Of a DNA stretch of 64,000 bases, positions 15,988-26,167 are shown in pieces. A program made the translations under genes and the position numbers. Location of the stretch: contig NZ_KQ947986.1 of the NCBI RefSeq assembly GCF_001513975.1, positions 474,713 to 538,712 of the forward strand, in the 5' to 3' direction. The number at the start of each line of letters is the position of its first letter. The first letter of the stretch is position 1. This DNA is from Streptomyces curacoi (GTDB lineage Bacteria > Actinomycetota > Actinomycetes > Streptomycetales > Streptomycetaceae). The notes beneath the pieces were generated by a model that had not been told where the DNA came from, did not search any database, and saw only the letters and a program-made list of their open reading frames with translations.

Positions 15988-17346
15988 ATGGGCTTCGCGG
16001 ACGATCACCTGATTCCGCTCGTCGACACGGGCCTGGGCAACAGTGCCTACCTCGTCGAGCTGGGCGACGGCCGCGCCCTGGCGGTGGACGCGAGCCGCGA
16101 TCTGCGCGCCCTGCGTGCGGCGGCCGAGCGACGGGGGCTCACCGTGGCCTTCGCCGCCGACACCCATCTGCACGCCGACTTCCTCACCGGCGCGCTCCAG
16201 CTCGCCGCCGACGACGGCGCGACGGTGCTGGCCTCCGCCGCCGGACGCCGCGCCTTCGGCCATCGGGGCCTCGCCGACGGCGACGAGGTGGACCTGGGCG
16301 GGCTGACCCTGCGCGCGCTGGCCACCCCCGGCCACACGGACGAGCATGTGTCCTTCCTCCTGCTCGACGGCGCACGGGAGCTGGGGGTCTTCACCGGCGG
16401 TTCACTGATCGTCGGCTCGGCCGCCCGCACCGACCTGCTCGGCGCCCACCGCGCGGAGGAACTCGCCCGCGCGCAGTACCGTTCCCTCCACCGCCTGGCC
16501 CGGCTCCCGGACGCGACGGCCGTATGGCCCACCCATGGCGCCGGTTCCTTCTGCTCCGCCCCGCCGGGTGCCGGGCGCACCACCACCGTCGGCGCCGAGA
16601 AGCGGGCCAACGCCCTGCTCGCCGCGCCGGACGAGGACAGCTTCGTACGGGAGCTGCTCGGCGGCCTCGGCTCCTACCCCGCGTACTTCGACCGCCTGGC
16701 CGAGGCGAACCGGCGGGGTCCCGCGCTGCTCTCCGCCGCGCCCCCGCTGCCCGCGCTGTCCACGGCCGACGTACGCCGGCTGCTCGGCGAGGGTGCGCGG
16801 ATCGTCGACGTACGACGGGTACGGGACTTCGCCGCCGGCCACATCCCCGGCGCTCTCTCCGTCCAGCTGCGCGACTCGTTCGCCACCTGGCTCGGCTGGC
16901 TGCTGCCCGAGGACGTCCCGCTCGTCTTCGTCACCGCGCCCGGTCAGGATCTCGCCGAACTCATCTGGCAGGCTCTGAAGATCGGGTACGAGCGGCTGCT
17001 CGGTCATCTCACCATGGACGCCTGGACGGCCGACGGGGGCGAACGGGAGACCGTCGAACTCGTGCGGGCCGACCGCGTCGGCGGCCGTGCCGTCCTCGAT
17101 GTGCGCCAGCGCTCGGAGTGGGCCGCCGGGCACATCCCCGGAGCGGTCGGCATCGAACTCGGCGAACTGGCGGCCCGTACGGACGAGGCACCGCCGGGCG
17201 CGCTCGTGCACTGCGCCCACGGAGAGCGCGCGATGACCGCCGCCAGCCTCCTGCAGCGGGCCGGCCACCGCGGCCTCGCCGTGCTCGTGGGCGGCCCGGA
17301 CGACTGGGCCGAGGTCACCGGGCGCCGGCTGGAGGAGGGCGCGTGA
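15988..17346 (+). CDS. Metallo-beta-lactamase-fold hydrolase with two rhodanese domains
   Basis: A 452-residue protein, ATG 15988 with GGAGG just upstream. The N-terminal 240 residues resemble persulfide dioxygenases: DTHLHADFLTG (His60, His62, Asp64), PGHTDEHVSF (His116) and a later WPTHGAG (His183). At 135-139 the sequence is FTGGS, where catalytically characterised enzymes have TGD with an iron-ligand aspartate. Two rhodanese domains follow: the first (RIVDVRRVRDFAAGHIPGALSVQLR) lacks an active-site cysteine; the second has Cys409 in VHCAHGERA. Relatives oxidise glutathione- or mycothiol-bound persulfide sulfur. The gene overlaps the transporter start by 4 bases. Confidence 0.88.
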   Translation: MGFADDHLIPLVDTGLGNSAYLVELGDGRALAVDASRDLRALRAAAERRGLTVAFAADTHLHADFLTGALQLAADDGATVLASAAGRRAFGHRGLADGDEVDLGGLTLRALATPGHTDEHVSFLLLDGARELGVFTGGSLIVGSAARTDLLGAHRAEELARAQYRSLHRLARLPDATAVWPTHGAGSFCSAPPGAGRTTTVGAEKRANALLAAPDEDSFVRELLGGLGSYPAYFDRLAEANRRGPALLSAAPPLPALSTADVRRLLGEGARIVDVRRVRDFAAGHIPGALSVQLRDSFATWLGWLLPEDVPLVFVTAPGQDLAELIWQALKIGYERLLGHLTMDAWTADGGERETVELVRADRVGGRAVLDVRQRSEWAAGHIPGAVGIELGELAARTDEAPPGALVHCAHGERAMTAASLLQRAGHRGLAVLVGGPDDWAEVTGRRLEEGA

Positions 17347-18614
17347 CGGCGACCACCGGCCGAGACGGCGTACGGCTCGGACTGCGCGCCAACCTCGCCC
17401 AGTTCAGCCTGCTCGTCCTGGTCAACGCCCTCGTCGGCGGCATGCTCGGCCAGGAGCGCACCGTACTGCCGCTGCTCGCCGACGAGGTCTTCCACCTGTC
17501 CGCGTACACCGCCGCCCTCACCTACATCCTGGCGTTCGGGGCGACGAAGGCGGTGACCAACTTCTTCGCGGGCACCCTTTCGGACCGGTACGGACGCAAG
17601 CCGGTGCTGGTCGCCGGGTGGCTGATCGCCCTGCCGGTGCCCGCGATGCTCGGGTGGGGCCCGTCCTGGGGCTGGATCGTCGCCGCGAACGTCCTCCTCG
17701 GCGTCAACCAGGGCCTGACCTGGTCCACCACCGTCATCATGAAGATCGACCTGGCCGGTCCGCAGCGCCGGGGCCTGGCCATGGGCCTCAACGAGGCCGC
17801 CGGATACGGCGCGGTCGCCGCCACCGCGATGGCCACCGGCGCCCTCGCCGAGCACGCCGGGCTGCGGCCCGAGCCCTTCCTGCTGGGCGCCGCGTATCTC
17901 GTCCTGGCCCTGGGCCTGTCCCTGTTCGCCGTCCGTGAGACCCGCGAGCACGCCCGCGCCGAGGCCGCGCTGCACCCCGTACAGGCGCCGGAAGAGCGGG
18001 AGTTGACTACCGCTCAGGTCGCCCGCCGGACCAGCCTGACCGACAGGGCGCTGTCGGCGGCCAGCCAGGCGGGCCTGGTGAACAACCTCAACGACGCCCT
18101 CGCCTGGGGCGTCTTCCCGTTGCTCTTCGCCGCGCACGGGCTGTCGGTGGCGCAGATCGGCGTCCTGGCCGCCCTGTACCCGGCCGTGTGGGGTGCGGGC
18201 CAGCTGGTCACCGGGTGGTGGTCGGATCACGTCGGCCGCAAAGTCCTCATCACCGCGGGCATGTTGCTGCAGTCGGCCGCGATCGCGCTCGTGGCCGCCG
18301 GAACCGGCCTCCCGCTCTGGGCCGGCGCGCAGATCCTCCTCGGGCTCGGCACCGCGCTCGTCTATCCGACCCTCCTCGCCGTCATCGGCGACGTGGCCCA
18401 TCCCGCCTGGCGGGCCCGCGCGGTCGGCGTCTACCGGCTGTGGCGTGACGGCGGGTTCGCGGTCGGCGCGCTGCTCGCCGGTGTCCTCGCCGACGCGTAC
18501 GGGATCAGGGCGGCGATCTGGACGGTCGCGGCCCTGACAGCCGCCTCGGGACTGGTCGTCGCGGTGCGCACGTACGAGACGCGGCCTCACCGCCACCATG
18601 GGTCCCATGGGTGA
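17343..18614 (+). CDS. MFS transporter of a sulfur-related operon
   Basis: A 423-residue, roughly twelve-helix transporter with GTG start overlapping the previous stop (GTGA). Seen: GTLSDRYGRKPVLVAG (motif A), LLGVNQGLTWSTTVIMKIDLAGPQRRGLAMGLNEAAGY, and a second motif-A-like loop GWWSDHVGRKVLI. This type is often found with metallo-hydrolase/rhodanese genes; the cargo is unknown. It could move a sulfur compound or act as an efflux pump under sulfur stress. It ends in a histidine-rich tail (RPHRHHGSHG). Confidence 0.87.
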   Translation: MTATTGRDGVRLGLRANLAQFSLLVLVNALVGGMLGQERTVLPLLADEVFHLSAYTAALTYILAFGATKAVTNFFAGTLSDRYGRKPVLVAGWLIALPVPAMLGWGPSWGWIVAANVLLGVNQGLTWSTTVIMKIDLAGPQRRGLAMGLNEAAGYGAVAATAMATGALAEHAGLRPEPFLLGAAYLVLALGLSLFAVRETREHARAEAALHPVQAPEERELTTAQVARRTSLTDRALSAASQAGLVNNLNDALAWGVFPLLFAAHGLSVAQIGVLAALYPAVWGAGQLVTGWWSDHVGRKVLITAGMLLQSAAIALVAAGTGLPLWAGAQILLGLGTALVYPTLLAVIGDVAHPAWRARAVGVYRLWRDGGFAVGALLAGVLADAYGIRAAIWTVAALTAASGLVVAVRTYETRPHRHHGSHG

Positions 18615-19052
18615 CGCCCAGCTCGCCACCGCGGCGCCGGCCACCGACGCACTGCCGTGCATGGTCGACGCGGCCGCCGTCGGCGTGCGGCTCGTCGGGG
18701 GCCGCGTCCCCGGAAGGCGACGTCCACGCGCCCCACGGCGTCGTCGTCGGCGTCGGCGCGCGCGGCGTCGGCGGCGGACACCAGGCCGGTGCCCTTGCAC
18801 GCGAAGCACACGCGCGAAGGTGTCGTACTCGGCCGTGACGAAGGTTCTGTCCGGGCACCGACGACCAGCTGGACCAGGGGGGCCGGGCGCGGCGTGCGCG
18901 AGTCGAGGCCGGCGCCGTAGTAATTCCGGCGGACCGTCGATACGCCGCGCGCAGACCTCGGACTGGGCCGCGTTGACCGCCATCGGGTCGCCGGGGTCGA
19001 GGAGGCGCGGCGCGAGAGCATCCGGCGCTGGTGCGAGCACGGCTCGGTCCTC
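18615..19052. other. 438-base stretch without a convincing gene
   Basis: Both strands have open frames rich in Arg, Gly and Pro, but none reads like a folded protein. A short minus-strand segment near 18800-18860 (FACKGTG, ADADDDAVGRVDV) looks briefly protein-like before the frame is lost. The last 130 bases hold the missing front part of the acetyltransferase that follows, in frame but without ATG, GTG or TTG. The stretch may be a decayed gene pair. Confidence 0.4.
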
Positions 19053-19379
19053 GTGGCCGAGGAGTCGTCCGCTCCCGTGGGCTACGGCGTGCTGGAGTAC
19101 ACCTTCTTCGAGCAGGGTTTCCTCACCCTGCTGACGGTCGCGCCCCACGCCCGCCGGCGCGGGGTGGCCACCCGTCTCGTCGAGGCGGTCGAGGCCGCCT
19201 GCACGACCGCGAAGCTGTTCACCTCCACCAATGTCTCCAACCACCCGATGCAGCGACTGCTGCACGGGGTCGGCCGGCACCCGGTCGGCCTGGTGCACGG
19301 TCCGGACGAAGGCGACCCCGGACTCTTCCACCTGTGCCCGGGCGCCCGGCTCGGCGGCGCCGGTCCGGCCGGCGGCTGA
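19053..19379 (+). CDS. GNAT-family acetyltransferase, apparently N-terminally truncated
   Basis: From GTG 19053 the protein has 108 residues and starts inside the fold: VGYGVLEYTFFEQGFLTLLTVAPHARRRGVATRLVEAVEAAC contains the GNAT core strands and the acetyl-CoA-binding loop RRRGVA, followed by KLFTSTNVSNHPMQRLLHGVG. The usual family length is 140-160 residues. Upstream codons remain open back to a stop near 18921 and read as plausible GNAT sequence (RRESIRRWCEHGSVLVAEE), but hold no normal start codon. Either the start was lost and this is a pseudogene, or a shortened protein is made from 19053. There is no good ribosome site at 19053. Confidence 0.55.
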   Translation: MAEESSAPVGYGVLEYTFFEQGFLTLLTVAPHARRRGVATRLVEAVEAACTTAKLFTSTNVSNHPMQRLLHGVGRHPVGLVHGPDEGDPGLFHLCPGARLGGAGPAGG

Positions 19380-19388
19380 GCGAGGCGC

Positions 19389-20288
19389 TCAGCGCAGCTC
19401 CGCGCGGAACGCCGCCGGTGTCATCTCCGTGTGCTGGTGGAAGAACTTGGAGAAGTTCGCCGCGTCGGGGAACCCGACCGCCGCCCCCACCCGGCCGATC
19501 GGCAGGTCCGTGTGGGCCAGCAGCCGTTTGGCCTCCAGGACCACGCGTCGGTCGATGAAGCCCTTCGGTGTCTGGCCGGTGGCGGCGCGGACCGCGCGGA
19601 CGAGGGTGCGGCGGGAGTAGCCGAGTTGGTCGGCGTAGGCGCTGACGCTGTGGTTGGTGGCGAAGCCCTTCTCCACGGCGTCCCGGAAGAGGGTGAAGGT
19701 CGTGTCGGCCTGGCCGCCCGCGGCCCGGTCCGAGCTCGCGGCGAGATGGGCGAGGCGGAGCAGGAAAGCCGTGAGCGAGTGGCGCAGGACCGCGGTGTGC
19801 AGGCTCAGCGGGAGGGTCGTCGTGTCCTCGTACTCGCGTCGGAGCTGGGCGAGGGCCGACCGCAGGGCGGTGAGCTGGGCGTCGTCGGGGTGGAGCAGGG
19901 GCGGCAGGTCGTAGCGGTACAGGCCGGTGGCCTCGACCGTGGCGCGGGGCAGGAAGCCGGGCTGCATGGTCAGGACGGTGCCCCGGTAGTCGTCGGCCGC
20001 CGAGAAGCGGTGGACCTGGCCCGGGCGGATCCACAGCAGGTCGCCGGCCGTCGCCTCGTACTCGGCGAAGTCGACCATGTGACGGACGGGTCCCTCGCTG
20101 AAGAGCATCACGACATGGAAGTCGATGCGGTGCACCCGCTCCAGCGGCGCGTCCACGGCGTGCCAGGTGCGGCCGGTGCCCATCGGGCCGACCTGCATGC
20201 CGACGCCGAGGACGCTCAGATCGACCGGGAAGGGGAACGTTCTGATTCCGTCGCCGCCGTCGCCGTCTTGGGCCGTTGTATCCGCCAT
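19389..20288 (-). CDS. AraC-family transcriptional regulator
   Basis: A 299-residue protein with likely ATG at 20288 (the frame is open further upstream into the promoter region). An N-terminal cupin-like sensor domain (HRIDFHVVMLFSEGPVRHMVDFAEYEATAGDLLWIRPGQVHRF) is followed by two C-terminal helix-turn-helix units: FATNHSVSAYADQLGYSRRTLVRAVRAATGQTPKGFIDRR and LPIGRVGAAVGFPDAANFSKFFHQHTEMTPAAFR. It is divergent from the pentose-phosphate operon, so it could control it, but many AraC proteins of this type answer to unrelated small molecules. Confidence 0.88.
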   Translation of the reverse strand: MADTTAQDGDGGDGIRTFPFPVDLSVLGVGMQVGPMGTGRTWHAVDAPLERVHRIDFHVVMLFSEGPVRHMVDFAEYEATAGDLLWIRPGQVHRFSAADDYRGTVLTMQPGFLPRATVEATGLYRYDLPPLLHPDDAQLTALRSALAQLRREYEDTTTLPLSLHTAVLRHSLTAFLLRLAHLAASSDRAAGGQADTTFTLFRDAVEKGFATNHSVSAYADQLGYSRRTLVRAVRAATGQTPKGFIDRRVVLEAKRLLAHTDLPIGRVGAAVGFPDAANFSKFFHQHTEMTPAAFRAELR

Positions 20289-20397
20289 GTCCGTCTCGTG
20301 CCGTCTCAGTCGTGCGCGCCTCGCGCTCAGCCGTGCGCTGCGCTCGCCGCGGTGTCCCACTTTCACCACAGCCTGACACACGCGGACCTTCCCCAAG

Positions 20398-20412
20398 AAA
20401 AGTCAGACTTTT
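20398..20412. promoter_or_regulatory. AT-rich inverted repeat upstream of tkt
   Basis: AAAAGT-CAG-ACTTTT is a perfect 6-bp inverted repeat with a 3-base centre, directly followed by another ACTTTT word. It is strikingly AT-rich for this DNA, lies between the AraC gene and tkt, and is about 50 bases before the tkt start. It is a candidate operator or promoter element. Confidence 0.5.
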
Positions 20413-20465
20413 ACTTTTGAACGCGTTGGACCAGCCACTTCGCTCCGATCGAGGACTTTTTGAAG

Positions 20466-22541
20466 ATGAGCACGCAGACACCGGACACTTTCGAATGGAC
20501 CGAACTGGACCGGCGTGCCGTCGACACCGCGCGCCTTCTGGCGGCGGACGCCGTGCAGAAGGTCGGCAACGGCCACCCGGGCACCGCGATGAGCCTGGCG
20601 CCGGCCGCGTACACGATCTTTCAGAAGGTGATGCGGCACGACCCGGCGGACCCCGAGTGGACCGGCCGTGACCGCTTCGTCCTCTCCCCCGGCCACACCT
20701 CGCTGACCCTGTACACCCAGCTCTTCCTCGCCGGGTACGAGCTGGAGCTCGACGACCTCAAGTCCTTCCGCACCCATGGGTCGAAGACGCCGGGTCACCC
20801 CGAGTACGGTCACACCGCCGGCGTCGAGACCACCACCGGCCCGCTGGGCCAGGGCGTCGCCAACGCGGTCGGCATGGCGATGGCCGCCCGCTACGAACGC
20901 GGCCTGTTCGACCCGGAGGCGCCCGAGGGCGAGTCCCCGTTCGACCACACCATCTGGGCGATCGTCTCCGACGGCGACCTGCAGGAGGGCGTCTCCGCGG
21001 AGGCGTCCTCGCTCGCCGGCCACCAGAAGCTCGGCAACCTCGTCTTCCTGTACGACGACAACCACATCTCCATCGAGGGCGACACCGCGACCGCGTTCTC
21101 CGAGGACGTTCTGAAGCGGTACGAGGCCTACGGCTGGCATGTGCAGCGGATCGAGCCCGCCGAGAACGGCGACATCGATGTGCACGCGCTGTACGCGGCG
21201 CTCAAGGCGGCGCAGGCCGAGACCGAGCGCCCCTCGATCATCGCGATGCGCACGATCATCGCCTGGCCGGCCCCGAACGCCCAGAACACCGAGGCCTCGC
21301 ACGGCTCCGCGCTGGGTGAGGACGAGGTCGCCGCCACCAAGCGCGTCCTCGGATTCGACCCCGAGCAGACCTTCGAGGTCGCCGACGAGGTCCTCGCCCA
21401 CACCCGCCGGGCCCTCGACCGGGGTGCCGAGGCACACGCGGACTGGGACAAGCGGCTCGGCACGTGGCGCGCCGCCCACCCCGAGCGTGCCCGGCTGTTC
21501 GACCGGATCGTCGCCGGTCAGCTGCCCGAGGGCTGGGAGGACGCCCTGCCGGTCTTCGAGGAGGGCAGGTCGGTCGCGACACGCGCCGCCTCCGGCAAGG
21601 TGCTGCAGGCGCTGGGTGCGGTCATCCCCGAGCTGTGGGGCGGCTCCGCCGACCTCGCCGGCTCCAACAACACCACCATCGACAAGACGAGTTCGTTCCT
21701 GCCGGAGGGCAACCCGCTGCCCGAGGCCGACCCGTACGGCCGTACGGTCCACTTCGGCATCCGTGAGTTCTCGATGGCCGCGGAGATGAACGGCATCGCG
21801 CTGCACGGCAACACCCGTATCTACGGCGGCACGTTCCTCGTGTTCTCCGACTACATGCGCAACGCCGTCCGGATGTCCGCGCTGATGCAGCTGCCGGTGA
21901 CGTACGTCTGGACGCACGACTCCATCGGTCTCGGCGAGGACGGCCCCACCCACCAGCCGGTCGAGCACCTGGCCTCGCTGCGGGCCATCCCGGGTCTGAA
22001 CATCGTCCGCCCGGCCGACGCCAACGAGACCGCGATCGCCTGGGCCGAGATCCTCCGGCGGCACGCCACCGACCCGGCTCCGCACGGGCTGGCGCTCACC
22101 CGCCAGGGTGTGCCGACGTACGCGCCCGACCCGGATGCGGCGAAGGGCGGTTACGTCCTGAAGGACTCCTCCACCGACACCCCCGACGTCGTCCTCGTCG
22201 CCACCGGCTCCGAGGTCCAGCTCGCCGTCGCCGCGCGGGAGCAGCTGGAGGCCGAGGGGATCGGGACGCGGGTGGTGTCGATGCCCTCCGTGGAGTGGTT
22301 CGAGCAGCAGCCGCGCGAGTACCGCGAGAGCGTCCTGCCGCCGTCCGTGAAGGCGCGGGTCGCCGTCGAGGCCGGGATCGGTCTGACCTGGTACCGGTTC
22401 GTGGGGGACGCGGGACGCATCGTCTCCCTGGAGCACTTCGGCGCCTCCGCCGACGCCAGGACCCTGTTCGCCGAGTACGGCTTCACCGCCGAGAACGTCG
22501 CCGCCGCAGCCCGGGAATCCCTCGCTGCCGCGCGTGGTTGA
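20466..22541 (+). CDS. tkt: Transketolase
   Basis: A 691-residue thiamine-diphosphate enzyme that moves two-carbon ketol units between sugar phosphates in the pentose-phosphate pathway. Start ATG 20466 lies 10 bases after GAGGA; TTG 20460 is a close alternative. Seen in order: [34 protein letters not shown], the cofactor motif from SDGDLQEG through [12 protein letters not shown], and the pyrimidine-domain signature [24 protein letters not shown]. Length and motifs are those of a full bacterial enzyme. It heads the operon tkt-tal-zwf-opcA-pgi-gnd. Streptomyces usually have a second copy of this set elsewhere. Confidence 0.97.
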   Translation: MSTQTPDTFEWTELDRRAVDTARLLAADAVQKVGNGHPGTAMSLAPAAYTIFQKVMRHDPADPEWTGRDRFVLSPGHTSLTLYTQLFLAGYELELDDLKSFRTHGSKTPGHPEYGHTAGVETTTGPLGQGVANAVGMAMAARYERGLFDPEAPEGESPFDHTIWAIVSDGDLQEGVSAEASSLAGHQKLGNLVFLYDDNHISIEGDTATAFSEDVLKRYEAYGWHVQRIEPAENGDIDVHALYAALKAAQAETERPSIIAMRTIIAWPAPNAQNTEASHGSALGEDEVAATKRVLGFDPEQTFEVADEVLAHTRRALDRGAEAHADWDKRLGTWRAAHPERARLFDRIVAGQLPEGWEDALPVFEEGRSVATRAASGKVLQALGAVIPELWGGSADLAGSNNTTIDKTSSFLPEGNPLPEADPYGRTVHFGIREFSMAAEMNGIALHGNTRIYGGTFLVFSDYMRNAVRMSALMQLPVTYVWTHDSIGLGEDGPTHQPVEHLASLRAIPGLNIVRPADANETAIAWAEILRRHATDPAPHGLALTRQGVPTYAPDPDAAKGGYVLKDSSTDTPDVVLVATGSEVQLAVAAREQLEAEGIGTRVVSMPSVEWFEQQPREYRESVLPPSVKARVAVEAGIGLTWYRFVGDAGRIVSLEHFGASADARTLFAEYGFTAENVAAAARESLAAARG

Positions 22542-22560
22542 TCCCACCGCCAGAAGGAAG

Positions 22561-23709
22561 ATGATCACTGTGACCACCGCAGCAACCGCCACCGCGGGAA
22601 CCCTGAAGCGCCTCTCCGACGAGGGCGTCTCGATCTGGCTGGACGACCTGTCGCGCAAGCGGATCGAGTCGGGCAACCTCGCCGAACTCGTCGAGAACAA
22701 GAACGTGGTGGGCGTCACCACCAACCCGTCCATCTTCCAGGCCGCCATCGGCTCCGGCGAGGGCTACGAGGAGCAGCTCGCCGACCTGGCGGTGCGGGGC
22801 GTCACGGTCGACGAGGCCGTGCGCATGATGACCACCGCCGACGTACGCGCCGCCGCCGACATCCTGCGGCCCGTGTACGAGGCCACCGACGGCCGGGACG
22901 GCCGGGTCTCCATCGAGGTCGACCCGCGGCTCGCGCACCACACGGCGGCCACCATTGCCGAGGCCAGGCAGCTCGCCTGGCTGGTCGACCGCCCCAACGT
23001 GATGATCAAGATCCCGGCGACCAAGGCCGGACTCCCGGCCATCACCGAGGTCATCGCCCAGGGCATCAGCGTCAACGTCACGCTGATCTTCTCCCTGGAG
23101 CGCTACCGCGAGGTGATGGACGCCTACCTGGCCGGTCTGGAGAAGGCCGCCGCGAAGGGCCTGGACCTCTCCGCCATCCACTCCGTCGCCTCCTTCTTCG
23201 TCTCACGCGTCGACAGCGAGATCGACAAGCGGCTGACGGCGATCGGCACGGACGAGGCTCTCGCGCTCAAGGGCCGGGCGGCGCTCGCCAACGCCCGTCT
23301 CGCCTACGAGGCCTACGAAGAGGTCTTCGCCGGCGACCGCTGGACCGCCCTCGCCGGCGCCAAGGCCAACAAGCAGCGCCCGCTGTGGGCCTCGACCGGT
23401 GTGAAGGACCCGGCGTACAAGTCCACCCTGTACGTCGACGAGCTGGTCGCCCCCGGCACCGTCAACACGATGCCCGAGGCCACCCTGAACGCCACCGCCG
23501 ACCACGGCGAGATCACCGGCGACACGGTGACCGGCGGCTACGCGCAGGCACGCGCCGACCTGGCCGCCGTGGAGGCGCTGGGTATCTCCTACGACGAGGT
23601 CGTCACCCGCCTGGAGGACGAGGGTGTCGCCAAGTTCGAGGTGGCGTGGCAGGACCTGCTGGACGCCGTGAAGAAGTCGCTGGGCAGCAAGGGAGCTGAC
23701 GCGGAATGA
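22561..23709 (+). CDS. tal: Transaldolase
   Basis: A 382-residue class-I aldolase exchanging dihydroxyacetone units between sedoheptulose-7-phosphate and glyceraldehyde-3-phosphate. Seen: [13 protein letters not shown] (N-terminal signature), [14 protein letters not shown] with the Schiff-base lysine, and [16 protein letters not shown]. This is the long actinobacterial type. The start may be ATG 22561, directly after AGAAGGAAG, or GTG 22570, which has better spacing. It follows tkt by 19 bases and overlaps the zwf start by 4 bases. Confidence 0.96.
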   Translation: MITVTTAATATAGTLKRLSDEGVSIWLDDLSRKRIESGNLAELVENKNVVGVTTNPSIFQAAIGSGEGYEEQLADLAVRGVTVDEAVRMMTTADVRAAADILRPVYEATDGRDGRVSIEVDPRLAHHTAATIAEARQLAWLVDRPNVMIKIPATKAGLPAITEVIAQGISVNVTLIFSLERYREVMDAYLAGLEKAAAKGLDLSAIHSVASFFVSRVDSEIDKRLTAIGTDEALALKGRAALANARLAYEAYEEVFAGDRWTALAGAKANKQRPLWASTGVKDPAYKSTLYVDELVAPGTVNTMPEATLNATADHGEITGDTVTGGYAQARADLAAVEALGISYDEVVTRLEDEGVAKFEVAWQDLLDAVKKSLGSKGADAE

Positions 23710-25235
23710 CCTCCGACTGGGACAACCCCCTGCGCGACCCGCGCGACCGCCGGCTCCCGCGCATCGCGGGCCCGTCCGGGCTCGTCATCTTCGGCGTCAC
23801 CGGTGACCTGTCGCGCAAGAAGCTGATGCCGGCCGTCTACGACCTCGCCAACCGCGGGATGCTGCCCCCGGGCTTCTCCCTCGTCGGGTTCGCCCGCCGG
23901 GACTGGGAGGACCAGGACTTCGCCCAGGTCGTGCACGACTCGGTGCGTGAGCACGCCCGCACCGAGTTCCGCGAGGAGGTCTGGCAGCAGCTCGCCGAGG
24001 GCATGCGGTTCATCCCGGGTGACTTCGACGACGACATGGCGTTCAAGCAGCTGCGCCAGACGGTCGACGAGCTGGACGCGGCGCGCGGCACGAGCGGCAA
24101 CTACGCCTTCTATCTCTCCGTACCGCCGAAGTTCTTCCCGAAGGTCGTCCAGCAGCTGAAGAAGCACGGACTGGCGCAGGCCCCCGAGGGGTCCTGGCGG
24201 CGGGCGGTCATCGAGAAGCCGTTCGGCCACGACCTGGCCAGCGCCCGCGAGCTCAACGCGATCGTGCACGAGGTGTTCGACCCGGAGCAGGTCTTCCGGA
24301 TCGACCACTACCTGGGCAAGGAGACCGTCCAGAACATCCTGGCGCTGCGGTTCGCCAACCAGATGTTCGAGCCGATCTGGAACCGGTCGTACGTCGACCA
24401 TGTGCAGATCACCATGGCGGAGGACATCGGCATCGGCGGCCGGGCGGGCTACTACGACGGCATCGGCTCGGCCCGTGACGTCATCCAGAACCACCTGCTC
24501 CAGCTGATGGCGCTCACCGCGATGGAGGAGCCGGCCGCGTTCGACGCCGCGTCGCTGCTCACCGAGAAGCTGAAGGTGCTCAAGGCGGTCAAGCTGCCGG
24601 AGGACCTCGGCAGGCACACCGTGCGCGGCCAGTACACGGCCGGCTGGCAGGGCGGTGCGCAGGTCCTCGGGTACCTCCAGGAGGACGGCATCGACCCGCG
24701 GTCGAAGACCGACACGTACGCCGCCGTCAAGCTGAATGTCGACAACCGGCGCTGGGCGGGGGTGCCGTTCTATCTGCGCACCGGCAAGCGGCTCGGGCGC
24801 CGTGTCACCGAGATCGCGGTCGTCTTCCAACGCGCGCCGCACTCCCCCTTCGACTCCACCGCCACGGAGGAGCTCGGCCAGAACGCCATCGTCATCCGCG
24901 TCCAGCCGGACGAGGGCGTGACCGTGCGGTTCGGCTCCAAGGTGCCGGGCACCTCGATGGAGATCCGGGACGTGACGATGGACTTCGCGTACGGCGAGTC
25001 GTTCACGGAGTCCAGCCCGGAGGCGTACGAGCGGCTCATCCTGGATGTCCTCCTCGGGGACGCCAACCTGTTCCCCCGTCACCAGGAAGTGGAAGAGTCC
25101 TGGAGGATCCTCGACCCGATCGAGGAGTACTGGGACACGCACGGCAAGCCGGCGCAGTACGCGTCCGGCAGCTGGGGACCCGAGGAAGCCGACGAGATGC
25201 TCGCACGAGACGGACGGAGCTGGCGCAGGCCATGA
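23706..25235 (+). CDS. zwf: Glucose-6-phosphate 1-dehydrogenase
   Basis: A 509-residue enzyme that oxidises glucose-6-phosphate and feeds the pentose-phosphate pathway. The N-terminal dinucleotide fold contains [21 protein letters not shown]; the substrate motif is [37 protein letters not shown] is also typical. The ATG overlaps the tal stop (ATGA) and the stop overlaps the opcA start (ATGA). The adjacent opcA product normally assembles with or activates this enzyme. Confidence 0.97.
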   Translation: MTSDWDNPLRDPRDRRLPRIAGPSGLVIFGVTGDLSRKKLMPAVYDLANRGMLPPGFSLVGFARRDWEDQDFAQVVHDSVREHARTEFREEVWQQLAEGMRFIPGDFDDDMAFKQLRQTVDELDAARGTSGNYAFYLSVPPKFFPKVVQQLKKHGLAQAPEGSWRRAVIEKPFGHDLASARELNAIVHEVFDPEQVFRIDHYLGKETVQNILALRFANQMFEPIWNRSYVDHVQITMAEDIGIGGRAGYYDGIGSARDVIQNHLLQLMALTAMEEPAAFDAASLLTEKLKVLKAVKLPEDLGRHTVRGQYTAGWQGGAQVLGYLQEDGIDPRSKTDTYAAVKLNVDNRRWAGVPFYLRTGKRLGRRVTEIAVVFQRAPHSPFDSTATEELGQNAIVIRVQPDEGVTVRFGSKVPGTSMEIRDVTMDFAYGESFTESSPEAYERLILDVLLGDANLFPRHQEVEESWRILDPIEEYWDTHGKPAQYASGSWGPEEADEMLARDGRSWRRP

Positions 25236-26167
25236 AGATCGACCTGACCGACACCACGGCAAGCAAGATCAACAAGGCGCTGGTGCAGGGCCGCCGCGCG
25301 ATCGGCACGCCGGCCGTGGGCATGGTCCTGACGATGGTCATCGTCACGGACGAGGAGAACGCCTACGACTCGATCAAGGCGGCCGAGGAGGCCTCGCACG
25401 AGCACCCCTCGCGCACCCTGGTCGTCATCAAGCGGCACGCCCGCACCCCGCGCGACCGCACCCGCTCCCACCTCGACGCCGAGGTCCGGGTGGGCGCCGA
25501 CGCCGGCACCGGTGAGACGGTCATCCTGCGGATGTACGGCGAGGTGACCGAGCACGCCGACTCGGTGGTGCTGCCGCTGCTGCTGCCGGACGCCCCGGTC
25601 GTCGTGTGGTGGCCGGTGGACGCGCCGGAGAACCCCTCGAAGGACCCGCTGGGCGCGCTGGCGCAGCGCCGGATCACCGACCTGTACACCACCGAGACCC
25701 CGCTGGCCGACCTGCAGGCCCGCGCCCGCTCCTACGCGCCCGGCGACACCGACCTCGCCTGGACCCGGCTCACCCCCTGGCGCTCCATGCTCGCCGCGGC
25801 CCTGGACCAGGCCCGGGTGCCGATCGTCTCGGCGGCCGTGGAGGCCGAGGCCGACAACCCGGCCGCCGAGCTGCTCGCCCGCTGGCTGGAGGCCCGCCTC
25901 CATGTCACCGCCGAGCGGGTCGTCACCGCCGGACCGGTCGTCACGGGCGTGCGCCTGGGCACCGAGAACGGCGAGATCGTCATCGACCGTCCCGAGGGCC
26001 CGCTGGCCACGCTGTCCCTGCCGGGCCAGCCGTCGCGCACCCTCGCGCTGAAGGTCCGCACCACCTCCGAACTCATCGCCGAGGAGCTCAGGCGCCTCGA
26101 CGCGGACGAGATGTACGCCATCGCCCTGCGCGGCGAGGGCACCAAGGAGACGCCCTCTCATGTCTGA
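25232..26167 (+). CDS. opcA: Glucose-6-phosphate dehydrogenase assembly protein OpcA
   Basis: A 311-residue OpcA protein ([83 protein letters not shown]). OpcA has no catalytic motifs; in cyanobacteria and actinobacteria it is needed for active, redox-controlled glucose-6-phosphate dehydrogenase. It is coupled by a 4-base overlap to zwf before it and by an 8-base overlap to pgi after it. Confidence 0.95.
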   Translation: MKIDLTDTTASKINKALVQGRRAIGTPAVGMVLTMVIVTDEENAYDSIKAAEEASHEHPSRTLVVIKRHARTPRDRTRSHLDAEVRVGADAGTGETVILRMYGEVTEHADSVVLPLLLPDAPVVVWWPVDAPENPSKDPLGALAQRRITDLYTTETPLADLQARARSYAPGDTDLAWTRLTPWRSMLAAALDQARVPIVSAAVEAEADNPAAELLARWLEARLHVTAERVVTAGPVVTGVRLGTENGEIVIDRPEGPLATLSLPGQPSRTLALKVRTTSELIAEELRRLDADEMYAIALRGEGTKETPSHV

